This document shows positions 21,032-26,773 of a stretch of 26,773 bases of DNA, piece by piece. The position numbers and the translations under genes are program-made. A model generated the notes under the pieces. The model saw only the letters and a program-made list of their open reading frames with translations, made no database searches and was not told the origin of the DNA. Positions within the stretch are counted from its first letter, which is position 1. Each line of letters starts with the position of its first letter. Origin of the DNA: a virus; the IMG/VR virus record IMGVR_UViG_3300021356_000137, positions 1 to 26,773 of that record; one strand, 5' to 3'.

Positions 21032-22333
21032 ATGCAATCATTCGATACATTGATTGAAAAGTGGTCACCAGTACTTAACGAAGAATCTGCTGGCGCGATC
21101 ACTGATCCACTACGTAAGGCAGTAACTGCTGCCGTCCTAGAAAACCAAGAACGTGCTCTAATGGAAGAGCGCAATGCAACAGCAGGTTTCCTAGCAGAAG
21201 CACCAACTAACTCAACTGGCGGTGCAGTCGCGAACTGGGATCCAGTTCTAATCTCACTAGTACGTCGCGCAATGCCAAACCTAATGGCATACGACCTATG
21301 TGGTGTCCAGCCAATGTCTGGTCCAACTGGTCTAATCTTCGCGATGAAGTCGCACTACAACTCACAGACAGGTCCAGAAGCTCTAGGTCTTGACGAGCCA
21401 CAATCTGGTTTCTCTGGTGCAGTCGATGCAGCAGGCGAATCTTCAGGTCTTGCTGGTCTACAAACTGACGGAACTGGTCGTGAACTAGGTCTACCAGGCC
21501 GTCCAATGTCTACAGGCGCTGCTGAGTCTCTAGGTGAAGTTGACGGTTCATTCAAGGAAATGGGTTTCTCAATCGAGAAGCAGAGCGTTGTTGCTAAGTC
21601 ACGCGCACTGAAGGCTGAGTACTCACTAGAACTTGCACAAGACCTAAAGGCAATCCACGGTCTTGACGCAGAGACAGAACTAGCAAACATTCTGTCTACA
21701 GAAATCCTTGCAGAGATCAACCGCGAAATCGTTCGCACAATCAACTCTCAAGCGGTTCTAGGTGCACAGACTTCTAACGTCGCTGCTCCAGGCATCTTTG
21801 ACGTATCAACAGACGGCGACGGTCGCTGGTCTGCTGAGAAGTTCAAGGGTCTAGCAATGCAAATCGATCGTGAAGCAAACGCAATCGCGAAGGCTACACG
21901 TCGTGGTAAGGGTAACATCGTTGTATGTTCATCTGACGTTGCTACTGCACTTGCAGCTTCTGGTCAACTAGACTACACACCAGGCGCTGGTCTATCAGTA
22001 GATGATACTGGTAACACATTCGCTGGTACTCTAAACGGTCGTCTACGCGTATTCATCGACCCATATGCAACTGTTGATTACCTAACAGTTGGTTATAAGG
22101 GAACAAACGCATACGACGCAGGTATGTTCTACTGCCCATACGTACCACTACAGATGGTCAAGGCAGTTGCAGAAGATACGTTCCAGCCTAAGATTGGTTT
22201 CAAGACTCGTTACGGTATGGCTGCAAACCCATTCGTATCAGGTCCAGGCCAACACGACATGGCTAACACAGCAGGTGCGAACACATACTACCGCATCTTC
22301 CGTGTTGACAACCTAATGGTTCAAGGATCATAA
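21032..22333 (+). CDS. 23: major capsid protein gp23
   Basis: A 433-aa precursor of the major capsid protein (T4 gp23 is 521 aa). The N-terminus (LIEKWSPVLN, then ITDPLRKAVTAAVLENQE) is the removable delta region. GFLAEAPT contains a clear gp21 site after Glu56, leaving about 377 residues. VANWDPVLISLVRRAMPNLM, DLCGVQPMSGPTGLIFAMKS and SRALKAEYSLELAQDLKAIH are diagnostic. The C-terminus has YVPLQMVKAVAEDTFQPKIG and FKTRYGMAANPF. It is shorter than in T4, chiefly through reduced insertions. It ends the head operon just before a strong terminator. Confidence 0.97.
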   Translation: MQSFDTLIEKWSPVLNEESAGAITDPLRKAVTAAVLENQERALMEERNATAGFLAEAPTNSTGGAVANWDPVLISLVRRAMPNLMAYDLCGVQPMSGPTGLIFAMKSHYNSQTGPEALGLDEPQSGFSGAVDAAGESSGLAGLQTDGTGRELGLPGRPMSTGAAESLGEVDGSFKEMGFSIEKQSVVAKSRALKAEYSLELAQDLKAIHGLDAETELANILSTEILAEINREIVRTINSQAVLGAQTSNVAAPGIFDVSTDGDGRWSAEKFKGLAMQIDREANAIAKATRRGKGNIVVCSSDVATALAASGQLDYTPGAGLSVDDTGNTFAGTLNGRLRVFIDPYATVDYLTVGYKGTNAYDAGMFYCPYVPLQMVKAVAEDTFQPKIGFKTRYGMAANPFVSGPGQHDMANTAGANTYYRIFRVDNLMVQGS

Positions 22334-22362
22334 TAAAAAGAACTATTCATTAGTCATTTTTT

Positions 22363-22388
22363 AGGGAGTCTTCGGACTCCCTTTTTTT
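22363..22388 (+). terminator. intrinsic terminator (C-UUCG-G hairpin), second copy
   Basis: AGGGAGTC (22363-22370), loop TTCG, GACTCCCT (22375-22382), with seven T residues at 22382-22388. It follows the capsid gene and is identical in stem, loop and T-tract to the terminator at 10610. Confidence 0.93.
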
Positions 22389-22393
22389 ATGCG

Positions 22394-22401
22394 TATAAAT
22401 A
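22394..22401 (+). promoter_or_regulatory. T4-type late promoter (TATAAATA)
   Basis: An exact late octamer five bases after the terminator T-tract, in the second copy of the cassette. The expected start near 22407 gives a very short leader with AGAGGA at 22411-22416 and the ATG at 22423. Confidence 0.88.
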
Positions 22402-22422
22402 AAGTGACTAAGAGGATTCATT

Positions 22423-22887
22423 ATGAGCGTAACATCCAACACAAACTTCTTGCAACCTACGGGATTCCGTGTCGTCATCGAACGCGCAAAATACGGAAAC
22501 CTAGAATTCTTTGCGCAGTCAGTAACTCACCCAGGCTCTAGTGCGAACGCAGTGGATCGTCCGATCGCAAAGATTCAGAGATTCCCTGTTGCCGCAGATA
22601 CCATCGAGTATACGGATCTGTCAATGCAGTTGATCCTAGATGAAGACATGGTCGCATACAAGGAAATGCAGGATTGGATGCAACGCACAGTCGACACCTC
22701 AGAAGACCTGTCTCAAGACATTACAGTCATCATCCTCACCAGTCACAACAACGCAAACATAAAGATCAAGTATGAAGGATGCCTTCCTGTCCAACTTGGA
22801 TCTGTTGAACTGAACTCCACGAGTGGAGACGTTGCATATATAACATACGACGCAACATTTAAGTATACTAAATTCACTATATCATGA
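22423..22887 (+). CDS. tail-tube-fold protein, candidate gp3 (tail completion)
   Basis: A 154-aa protein with the layout of tail tube subunits: NFLQPTGFRVVIER, then NLEFFAQSVTHPGSSANAVD, then IEYTDLSMQLILDEDMVAYK with EMQDWMQ, and a final strand pair GSVELNSTSGDVAYITYDAT. This parallels gp19 of the same window (FMCKTTALPAST, DWEVTIINDTDF, ALERWM). T4 uses such folds for tube, tube-initiator (gp54) and tube-end (gp3) proteins, and marine relatives often carry gene 3 right after gene 23. I favour gp3 by position, but a baseplate-tube or minor tube protein is possible. It ends in an ATGA overlap with the next gene. Confidence 0.65.
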   Translation: MSVTSNTNFLQPTGFRVVIERAKYGNLEFFAQSVTHPGSSANAVDRPIAKIQRFPVAADTIEYTDLSMQLILDEDMVAYKEMQDWMQRTVDTSEDLSQDITVIILTSHNNANIKIKYEGCLPVQLGSVELNSTSGDVAYITYDATFKYTKFTIS

Positions 22888-23528
22888 TGGTAAAACTGGA
22901 TATAAAGAACCGGAACCTCTTAGAGATTCTGGAGGACTTCCGATATACGTATCGAGAGTTGTATCAACCCGAACAGACAAACCGATGTCTGGTCGAGGAA
23001 CTGCGTGGACAGGCAGACCACTACACAGGTGACGAAGAGATGTGGCGTGTCATCGACGAAGGTCGTGACCACAGAGGTGCCGCAGAAAACTCCGTCTGTC
23101 ACCCAATCAAACCCGATCACTACTTCGGGACACACCCAGAAGAATACCGCAAGACGTGGAACGCACTGAACTCCAGTTTGATGGAGGAACTAGGTGTGCA
23201 ACATAGTGCGTTATCAACACTATATCCGCCAGGCGGTTTCATCGGTTGGCATAACAATGCAGACGCATCCGCATACAACGTGATCTTCACGTGGTCCGAG
23301 AAGGGAGACGGATGGTTCAAGTATGTCGATCCAAAGACCGAACAGGTAATCACGGTTCAAGACGAACATGGGTGGAACTGTAAGGCTGGTTACTTCGGTG
23401 ACTACGACTCAGGGAATGTCGTCTACCACGCGGCGAGGACAGGGTGTTACCGTATGACCCTCAGTTACGTGTTGGGTCACGACGAAGATTATTGGAAAGA
23501 TTGTATTGAAACGATCACCAATGTGTGA
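22884..23528 (+). CDS. 2OG-Fe(II)-oxygenase-like protein (paralogue 2)
   Basis: A 214-aa paralogue of the protein at 126-833. Both share YPPGGFI-(A/G)-WHNN, a GDGWF/GSGWF turn, NCKAGYFGDY, YHAA and an Arg-x-T-x-SYV strand. Here the presumed ligands are His123 and His182, with Arg190 for 2-oxoglutarate; Asn125 stands where an Asp ligand is expected. The two N-terminal halves differ, suggesting different partners or substrates. The start overlaps the stop of the tube-fold gene (ATGA), so it is a late gene. Its own stop overlaps the extended -10 of the uvsY promoter. A virion-protein hydroxylase is one idea; nothing in the sequence identifies the substrate. Confidence 0.8.
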   Translation: MMVKLDIKNRNLLEILEDFRYTYRELYQPEQTNRCLVEELRGQADHYTGDEEMWRVIDEGRDHRGAAENSVCHPIKPDHYFGTHPEEYRKTWNALNSSLMEELGVQHSALSTLYPPGGFIGWHNNADASAYNVIFTWSEKGDGWFKYVDPKTEQVITVQDEHGWNCKAGYFGDYDSGNVVYHAARTGCYRMTLSYVLGHDEDYWKDCIETITNV

Positions 23529-23534
23529 TATAAT
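23506..23534 (+). promoter_or_regulatory. host sigma70-type promoter for uvsY/uvsW
   Basis: TTGAAA (23506-23511), a 17-base spacer, then TATAAT (23529-23534), preceded by TG one base upstream (extended -10, TGATATAAT). This is five of six and six of six matches to consensus with ideal spacing. The start should be near 23541, about 20 bases before the uvsY ATG at 23563. It lies partly inside the end of the oxygenase-like gene. Confidence 0.85.
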
Positions 23535-23562
23535 GTAGTTTTGAAAACCCCACGGATTATAC

Positions 23563-24009
23563 ATGCTTAATATTGAAGCGATACACAAGGAGTGGGCAGA
23601 GGACTCTGTCATTCCTATGCACCAACTGGACGAGACATCACGTCAAATCCCCATGCTACACGCAAAGTATTTAGAATACCTCACCGTAACCAAACTGACC
23701 CTACGTCGCGCAGAGGCTGCGCAGAAGATCCTGTTGAAGGAGAAGTGGTTGTACTATAACGGTAAGATGGACCAGCAGACTCTACAGGAGAAAGGGTGGG
23801 ATCCAGATCCATTCAACGGTCTCAAGATTCTCAAGGGTGAGATGGACTACTACTATGACTCTGACCCAGAGATCTCGAAGTCTGAAGACAGAATCTTCGC
23901 ACTTAAAGCACAGATAGATAGTCTTACAGATATTCTTAACATGATCAAATGGAGGCATTCGACGATCAAGAATATGATTGATTATCGTCGATTCGAGGCT
24001 GGTGGATAA
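23563..24009 (+). CDS. uvsY: UvsY recombination mediator
   Basis: A 148-aa protein (T4 UvsY is 137 aa) that loads UvsX recombinase onto gp32-covered single-stranded DNA. The match runs through the chain: an N-terminal helix with DSVIPMHQLDETSRQIPMLH, the basic helix TLRRAEAAQKILLKEKWLYY with YNGK, and a C-terminal helix ending IKNMIDYRRFEAGG, close to the T4 ending in sequence and position. It overlaps the uvsW start by eight bases. Its sigma70-type promoter implies expression before the late structural genes, as expected for a replication/recombination function. Confidence 0.9.
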   Translation: MLNIEAIHKEWAEDSVIPMHQLDETSRQIPMLHAKYLEYLTVTKLTLRRAEAAQKILLKEKWLYYNGKMDQQTLQEKGWDPDPFNGLKILKGEMDYYYDSDPEISKSEDRIFALKAQIDSLTDILNMIKWRHSTIKNMIDYRRFEAGG

Positions 24010-25525
24010 CAAGATTCGCATTAGGATGAAGGACTACTCTCACTTTATGGTGGAAGCTCATCCTGCTCAAGAGAACGAGTTGAAGGAATACTTCTCGTTC
24101 TTTGTACCCGGCTACAAATACATGCCCGCATACAAGTCCCGACACTGGGACGGCAAAGTCAAACTGTACAATATGATGACCAAACAGATGAACGTGGGTC
24201 TCTACACGCACCTACGTAAGTTCTGCGCGGATCGATTCTACCCACTGGAGATCATTGAACACGAGACTTATGGAATTCCCTCTTTTAAGGAGGACATCGA
24301 TCATCCCGCTCTTATCGATTTTCTATCTCTCCTTGATGCGCCATTCAAACCTAGAGATTATCAGTACAAAGCTATTTCACACGGTGTCGAGCACCGACGT
24401 TGTATTCTACTTAGTCCTACTGGTAGCGGCAAGTCATTTATCATTTATAACCTACTGCGATATTGTTACGAGGTCACCGAAGGAAAGATCCTAGTCATCG
24501 TCCCAACCACGTCGTTGGTAGAACAGATGTACAAGGACTTCGAGGAATACGGTTACGACGTAGAGGAATTCTGTCACCGCATCTACTCCGGTAAGGAGAA
24601 GGTCACAGACAAACGTGTCATCATATCCACATGGCAATCCATTTACAAATTCGGCAAGGAGTGGTTCGAACAGTTCGACTCAGTCTTTGGTGATGAGGTC
24701 CACTTGTTCAAGGCGAAGTCACTGACTACCATGATGGACAAGTGTGTCAATGCAAAATACCGTTTCGGTCTTACGGGTACTCTCGATGGGACTGAGACAA
24801 ACAAACTGGTTCTGGAAGGTCTGTTCGGGCCTACGTTCACCGTAACACGAACGGTTCAACTCCAGAAGGAAAATCAACTCGCAGACTTGGATATCTCTGT
24901 TCTCCTCTTGAGGTATCACAATGATGTCTGCCACCAAGTCAAGGAGATGTCGTATCAGGAAGAGTTGGATACGATTGTCACCTATGAACCCCGTAATCGA
25001 TTTATCAGTAAACTGGCGCTCGATCAAACGGGCAACACCCTCGTGATGTTCCAATTTGTTGAGAAACATGGTAAGGTTCTGCACGAGATGATCAAGTCTA
25101 TGGCTGAAGAAGGTCGTAAAGTATTCTACGTATCTGGTGAAGTAGATGCCACGGACAGAGAACAAATAAGAGGGATAGTAGAAAAAGAAAATGATGCAAT
25201 TATCGTTGCTTCTCTTGGTACTTTTAGTACTGGTATTAACATCCGCAATCTGCATAATATTGTATTTGCGACTCCGTCCAAGTCTCAAGTCAAAGTTCTC
25301 CAATCGATTGGTCGTGGGCTTCGTAAGTCTGATGATGGTCGGACTACTCGACTTTTTGATATTGCTGATGATCTTCATATTAGAAGTCACAAGAACTTTA
25401 CACTGAAACATAGCGCTGAAAGGATTAGGATATATACTAAAGAGGGATTCAGATACAAGATCTATCCCATAAACCTTAAACCAATAAGAGTAGAAACAGA
25501 TGTCGAAAGCAACCTCTTCGATTAA
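24002..25525 (+). CDS. uvsW: UvsW DNA/RNA helicase
   Basis: A superfamily 2 helicase that unwinds branched DNA and R-loops and helps switch T4 from origin- to recombination-dependent replication. From the GTG at 24002 it has 507 residues (T4: about 503) and begins MDNKIRIRMKDYSHF, which aligns with the T4 N-terminus. Longer TTG or CTG starts at 23978 or 23999 do not. Motifs: SPTGSGKS (Lys144), IVPTTSLVEQM, DEVH (231-234), GLTGTLDG, FYVSGEVD, VASLGTFSTGIN and SIGRGLRK (motif VI, near 437). GAGG lies only three bases before the GTG. It overlaps both neighbours, uvsY by 8 and the following gene by 26 bases. In T4 these two genes are in the reverse order. Confidence 0.94.
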   Translation: MDNKIRIRMKDYSHFMVEAHPAQENELKEYFSFFVPGYKYMPAYKSRHWDGKVKLYNMMTKQMNVGLYTHLRKFCADRFYPLEIIEHETYGIPSFKEDIDHPALIDFLSLLDAPFKPRDYQYKAISHGVEHRRCILLSPTGSGKSFIIYNLLRYCYEVTEGKILVIVPTTSLVEQMYKDFEEYGYDVEEFCHRIYSGKEKVTDKRVIISTWQSIYKFGKEWFEQFDSVFGDEVHLFKAKSLTTMMDKCVNAKYRFGLTGTLDGTETNKLVLEGLFGPTFTVTRTVQLQKENQLADLDISVLLLRYHNDVCHQVKEMSYQEELDTIVTYEPRNRFISKLALDQTGNTLVMFQFVEKHGKVLHEMIKSMAEEGRKVFYVSGEVDATDREQIRGIVEKENDAIIVASLGTFSTGINIRNLHNIVFATPSKSQVKVLQSIGRGLRKSDDGRTTRLFDIADDLHIRSHKNFTLKHSAERIRIYTKEGFRYKIYPINLKPIRVETDVESNLFD

Positions 25526-25928
25526 GCACTTGAAGCTTATCACTGGTGAAGAACTGGTATGCGAGTTGATGACTGAGAGTGGCGACTCAATTATTATTCG
25601 TAACGCACTTTCCTTGATTGAGAAGGAACTAAGTAGTGGAGACAAGTACTATGCGTTCAAGACGTATATGATCTATCAAGACAGTCCACAGAATGTCATG
25701 GTCGTGTTCTCCGACAAGATTATGTCTATTGCCGTTCCAACGGAAGAAATGGATCGACAGTACACCGCAGCTGTCAAAGAGATGGCTGCATACAATGAGG
25801 AACAAGAACTCAAACAGATGGAACGTGATGAGTGGGAAAATGATTTGTCACTTGAAGAGTTCTTGAATGATATGGACCGTGAGAATGATCTCATGGATTC
25901 TGATACTGACGGAATGATTATGAACTAG
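25500..25928 (+). CDS. 142-aa conserved-type protein, possible Sm/Lsm-like fold
   Basis: Not a named family that I can assign. The first 80 residues read as a small beta barrel: LKLITGEELVCELMTESGDS followed by IIIRNALSLI (about 11-40), then VMVVFSDKIMSIAVPTEEM (66-84). This resembles the Sm1 motif (G-x-x-h-x-G/C-x-h ... h-x-N) and the Sm2 ending of Hfq (YKHAISTVVPS). The insertion between them (DKYYAFKTYMIYQDSPQ) is longer than in Hfq. Residues 85-142 are acidic and helical. It overlaps the end of uvsW by 26 bases and sits between uvsW and gene 55, where related phages carry a small unknown gene. RNA binding is a hypothesis only. Confidence 0.6.
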   Translation: MSKATSSIKHLKLITGEELVCELMTESGDSIIIRNALSLIEKELSSGDKYYAFKTYMIYQDSPQNVMVVFSDKIMSIAVPTEEMDRQYTAAVKEMAAYNEEQELKQMERDEWENDLSLEEFLNDMDRENDLMDSDTDGMIMN

Positions 25929-25967
25929 GGTATACTATTCTCCCCTTTGGTTAAAGAGATTATACAG

Positions 25968-25975
25968 TATAAATG
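25968..25975 (+). promoter_or_regulatory. possible variant late promoter (TATAAATG)
   Basis: Seven of eight bases of the late octamer, 30 bases before the nucleotidyltransferase ATG, a distance like that of the accepted late promoters. TATACT at 25931 is a second possible -10, but no good -35 stands at the right spacing. AGTATA here is also the inverse of TATACT at 25931-25936. Evidence is weak. Confidence 0.35.
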
Positions 25976-26004
25976 CGATTCTGTCAAGACATTTTTTAAA
26001 TATT

Positions 26005-26445
26005 ATGAAAATAGGTTTTACTTGCTCTACATTTGACCTCTTACATGCAGGTCATGTCCAGCTCCTTAGACACGCGAAGGATCAATGCGACTATCTGATC
26101 GTGGGTCTACAAACAGATCCTACCATTGACCGACCCGATACCAAGAACAAACCCATACAGACTTTGGTCGAGAGATACACTCAACTGAAGGCGGTTCGGT
26201 ATGTCGATGAGATTATACCCTATGAGACTGAAAGAGATCTTGAAGATATTTTGTCTCTATATAATTTGGACATCCAGATACTGGGTGAGGAGTATCGTGA
26301 GAAGGATTTCACGGGCAAGGATATCGGACGTAAACGCGGCATAGAGTTCTATTTTAATGAACGTTCGCACCGTTTCGCGTCAAGTGAACTGCGTCAAAGA
26401 GTCGCTTACAACTCCGGAATTGGATTGACATATAAGTCAAAATAG
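26005..26445 (+). CDS. cytidylyltransferase-like nucleotidyltransferase (TagD/RfaE type)
   Basis: A 146-aa HIGH-superfamily nucleotidyltransferase. MKIGFTCSTFDLLHAGHVQL carries the HxGH ATP/CTP-binding motif (His14, His17), followed by YLIVGLQTDP and IQTLVERYTQLKAVRYVDEI. The C-terminal nucleotide-binding loop reads RFASSELRQRV (Ser126, Ser127, Arg130), a variant of the RTEGISTT loop of glycerol-3-phosphate cytidylyltransferase. Length fits single-domain TagD enzymes. Such genes occur in many marine T4-like phages. Possible roles are making a CDP-activated alcohol or sugar for surface or virion modification, but no partner enzyme is in the window. The fold call is strong; the substrate is unknown. 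Confidence 0.82.
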   Translation: MKIGFTCSTFDLLHAGHVQLLRHAKDQCDYLIVGLQTDPTIDRPDTKNKPIQTLVERYTQLKAVRYVDEIIPYETERDLEDILSLYNLDIQILGEEYREKDFTGKDIGRKRGIEFYFNERSHRFASSELRQRVAYNSGIGLTYKSK

Positions 26446-26453
26446 GGTATAAT
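26425..26453 (+). promoter_or_regulatory. perfect sigma70 promoter for gene 55
   Basis: TTGACA (26425-26430), exactly 17 bases, then TATAAT (26448-26453): a full match to the bacterial sigma70 consensus. The start should fall near 26460, about 24 bases before the ATG at 26484, with GGAAG in the leader. The -35 and most of the spacer are inside the end of the nucleotidyltransferase gene. Confidence 0.9.
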
Positions 26454-26483
26454 TACCGTATTAAAAAATGGAAGTTGTATATT

Positions 26484-26773
26484 ATGAAACCTAAAGAAAA
26501 ACCACATTACGTTAATAACAGGGAGTTCTCTGAAGCGGTAGTCGCGTATTGTACCTCTGTCCAAGAGGCAAAGGACGAAGGTAAATCTACACCAATCGTC
26601 ACAGATTATATCGCTTCCTGTTTTCTAAAGATCGCAGAGGGTCTCTCCCACAAGGCAAACTTTGTTCGTTACACCTATCGTGAAGAGATGGTCATGGACG
26701 CAGTCGAGAACTGTCTCAAAGCGATCGAGAATTATGACATCGAAGCCGCAACCCGATCGGGTAAACCAAACGC
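26484..26773 (+). CDS. 55: late-transcription sigma factor gp55 (3' truncated by window)
   Basis: The first 96 residues of the T4-type late sigma factor, which directs host RNA polymerase to TATAAATA promoters together with the sliding clamp gp45 and gp33. The match to T4 gp55 is clear: KPHYVNNREFSEAVVAYCTS near the start, then IAEGLSHKANFVRYTYREEM and VMDAVENCLKAIENYDIEAA, the divergent sigma region 2 helices. The rest, including the C-terminal clamp-binding motif, lies outside the window. A perfect sigma70 promoter upstream means the host sigma factor can switch this gene on, after which gp55 activates the seven late promoters seen here. Confidence 0.92.
   Translation, partial: MKPKEKPHYVNNREFSEAVVAYCTSVQEAKDEGKSTPIVTDYIASCFLKIAEGLSHKANFVRYTYREEMVMDAVENCLKAIENYDIEAATRSGKPN

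Noticed and set aside
23560-23572. MotA-box-like TGCTTAA at the uvsY start
   Set aside because: It overlaps the start codon and lies downstream of the -10, not about 30 bases upstream of the start of transcription, so it cannot act as a middle-promoter element.
23978-24001. TTG at 23978 or CTG at 23999 as the uvsW start
   Set aside because: The GTG at 24002 gives an N-terminus and length matching T4 UvsW; the longer forms add residues without a counterpart.
24719-25645. A 308-codon open frame on the minus strand
   Set aside because: It lies wholly opposite uvsW and the following gene, has no recognisable domain or ribosome site, and its length is explained by the codon pattern of the real plus-strand genes.

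Overview
The window is a dense stretch of a T4-like myovirus genome. Every gene I accept lies on the plus strand, no gap exceeds about 115 bases, and many starts overlap the preceding stop. The morphogenesis genes run in the T4 order: 13, 14, 15, 16, 17, 18, 19, 20, 67, (68), 21, 22, 23. They are followed by a tail-tube-fold gene, uvsY, uvsW, a small gene, a nucleotidyltransferase and the start of gene 55. The order 23 / tube-like / uvsY / uvsW / small ORF / 55, the shortened capsid (433 aa) and sheath (495 aa), two 2OG-Fe(II)-oxygenase-like genes and no gene 24 in this cluster all resemble marine T4-like phages, including cyanophages, more than T4 itself. No photosynthesis gene is present. 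The host cannot be named from this sequence, except that two near-perfect or perfect sigma70 promoters imply a host with a conventional housekeeping sigma factor.

Layout. 1-833: the tail of an unknown gene and an oxygenase-like protein. 860-10582: an adhesion/fibre module. It holds a small Ig-like baseplate-type protein, a 292-aa fibre-like protein, a 119-aa protein, a giant 1970-aa coiled-coil fibre and a 658-aa relative that sits where T4 has wac (fibritin). 10696-15109: neck (13, 14), tail terminator (15) and packaging motor (16, 17). 15186-18778: sheath, tube and portal. 18791-22333: head core, protease, scaffold and capsid. 22423-23528: a second tube-fold protein and a second oxygenase-like protein. 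23563-26773: recombination (UvsY, UvsW), an Sm-like candidate, a cytidylyltransferase-like enzyme and the late sigma factor gp55 (cut by the window end).

Regulation can be read directly. Seven intergenic TATAAATA boxes (860, 2169, 10641, 10655, 15112, 19094, 22394) match the T4 late promoter, which gp55 recognises. Two nearly identical terminator/late-promoter cassettes (10610-10650 and 22363-22403) separate blocks. Two sigma70-type promoters (23506-23534 and 26425-26453) precede uvsY and gene 55, so the recombination genes and the late sigma factor can be expressed before the late genes around them. A 12-bp inverted repeat at 849-894 encloses a late promoter and covers a ribosome binding site, an arrangement known in T4 to silence translation from read-through early RNA.

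Most promising for follow-up: the promoter-in-hairpin switch, the duplicated cassette, the two oxygenase-like proteins whose metal-site Asp is Asn, the exact 79-residue repeats of the giant fibre, and the Sm-like candidate. I see no wholly new multi-gene system, and no CRISPR array, tRNA or insertion sequence.
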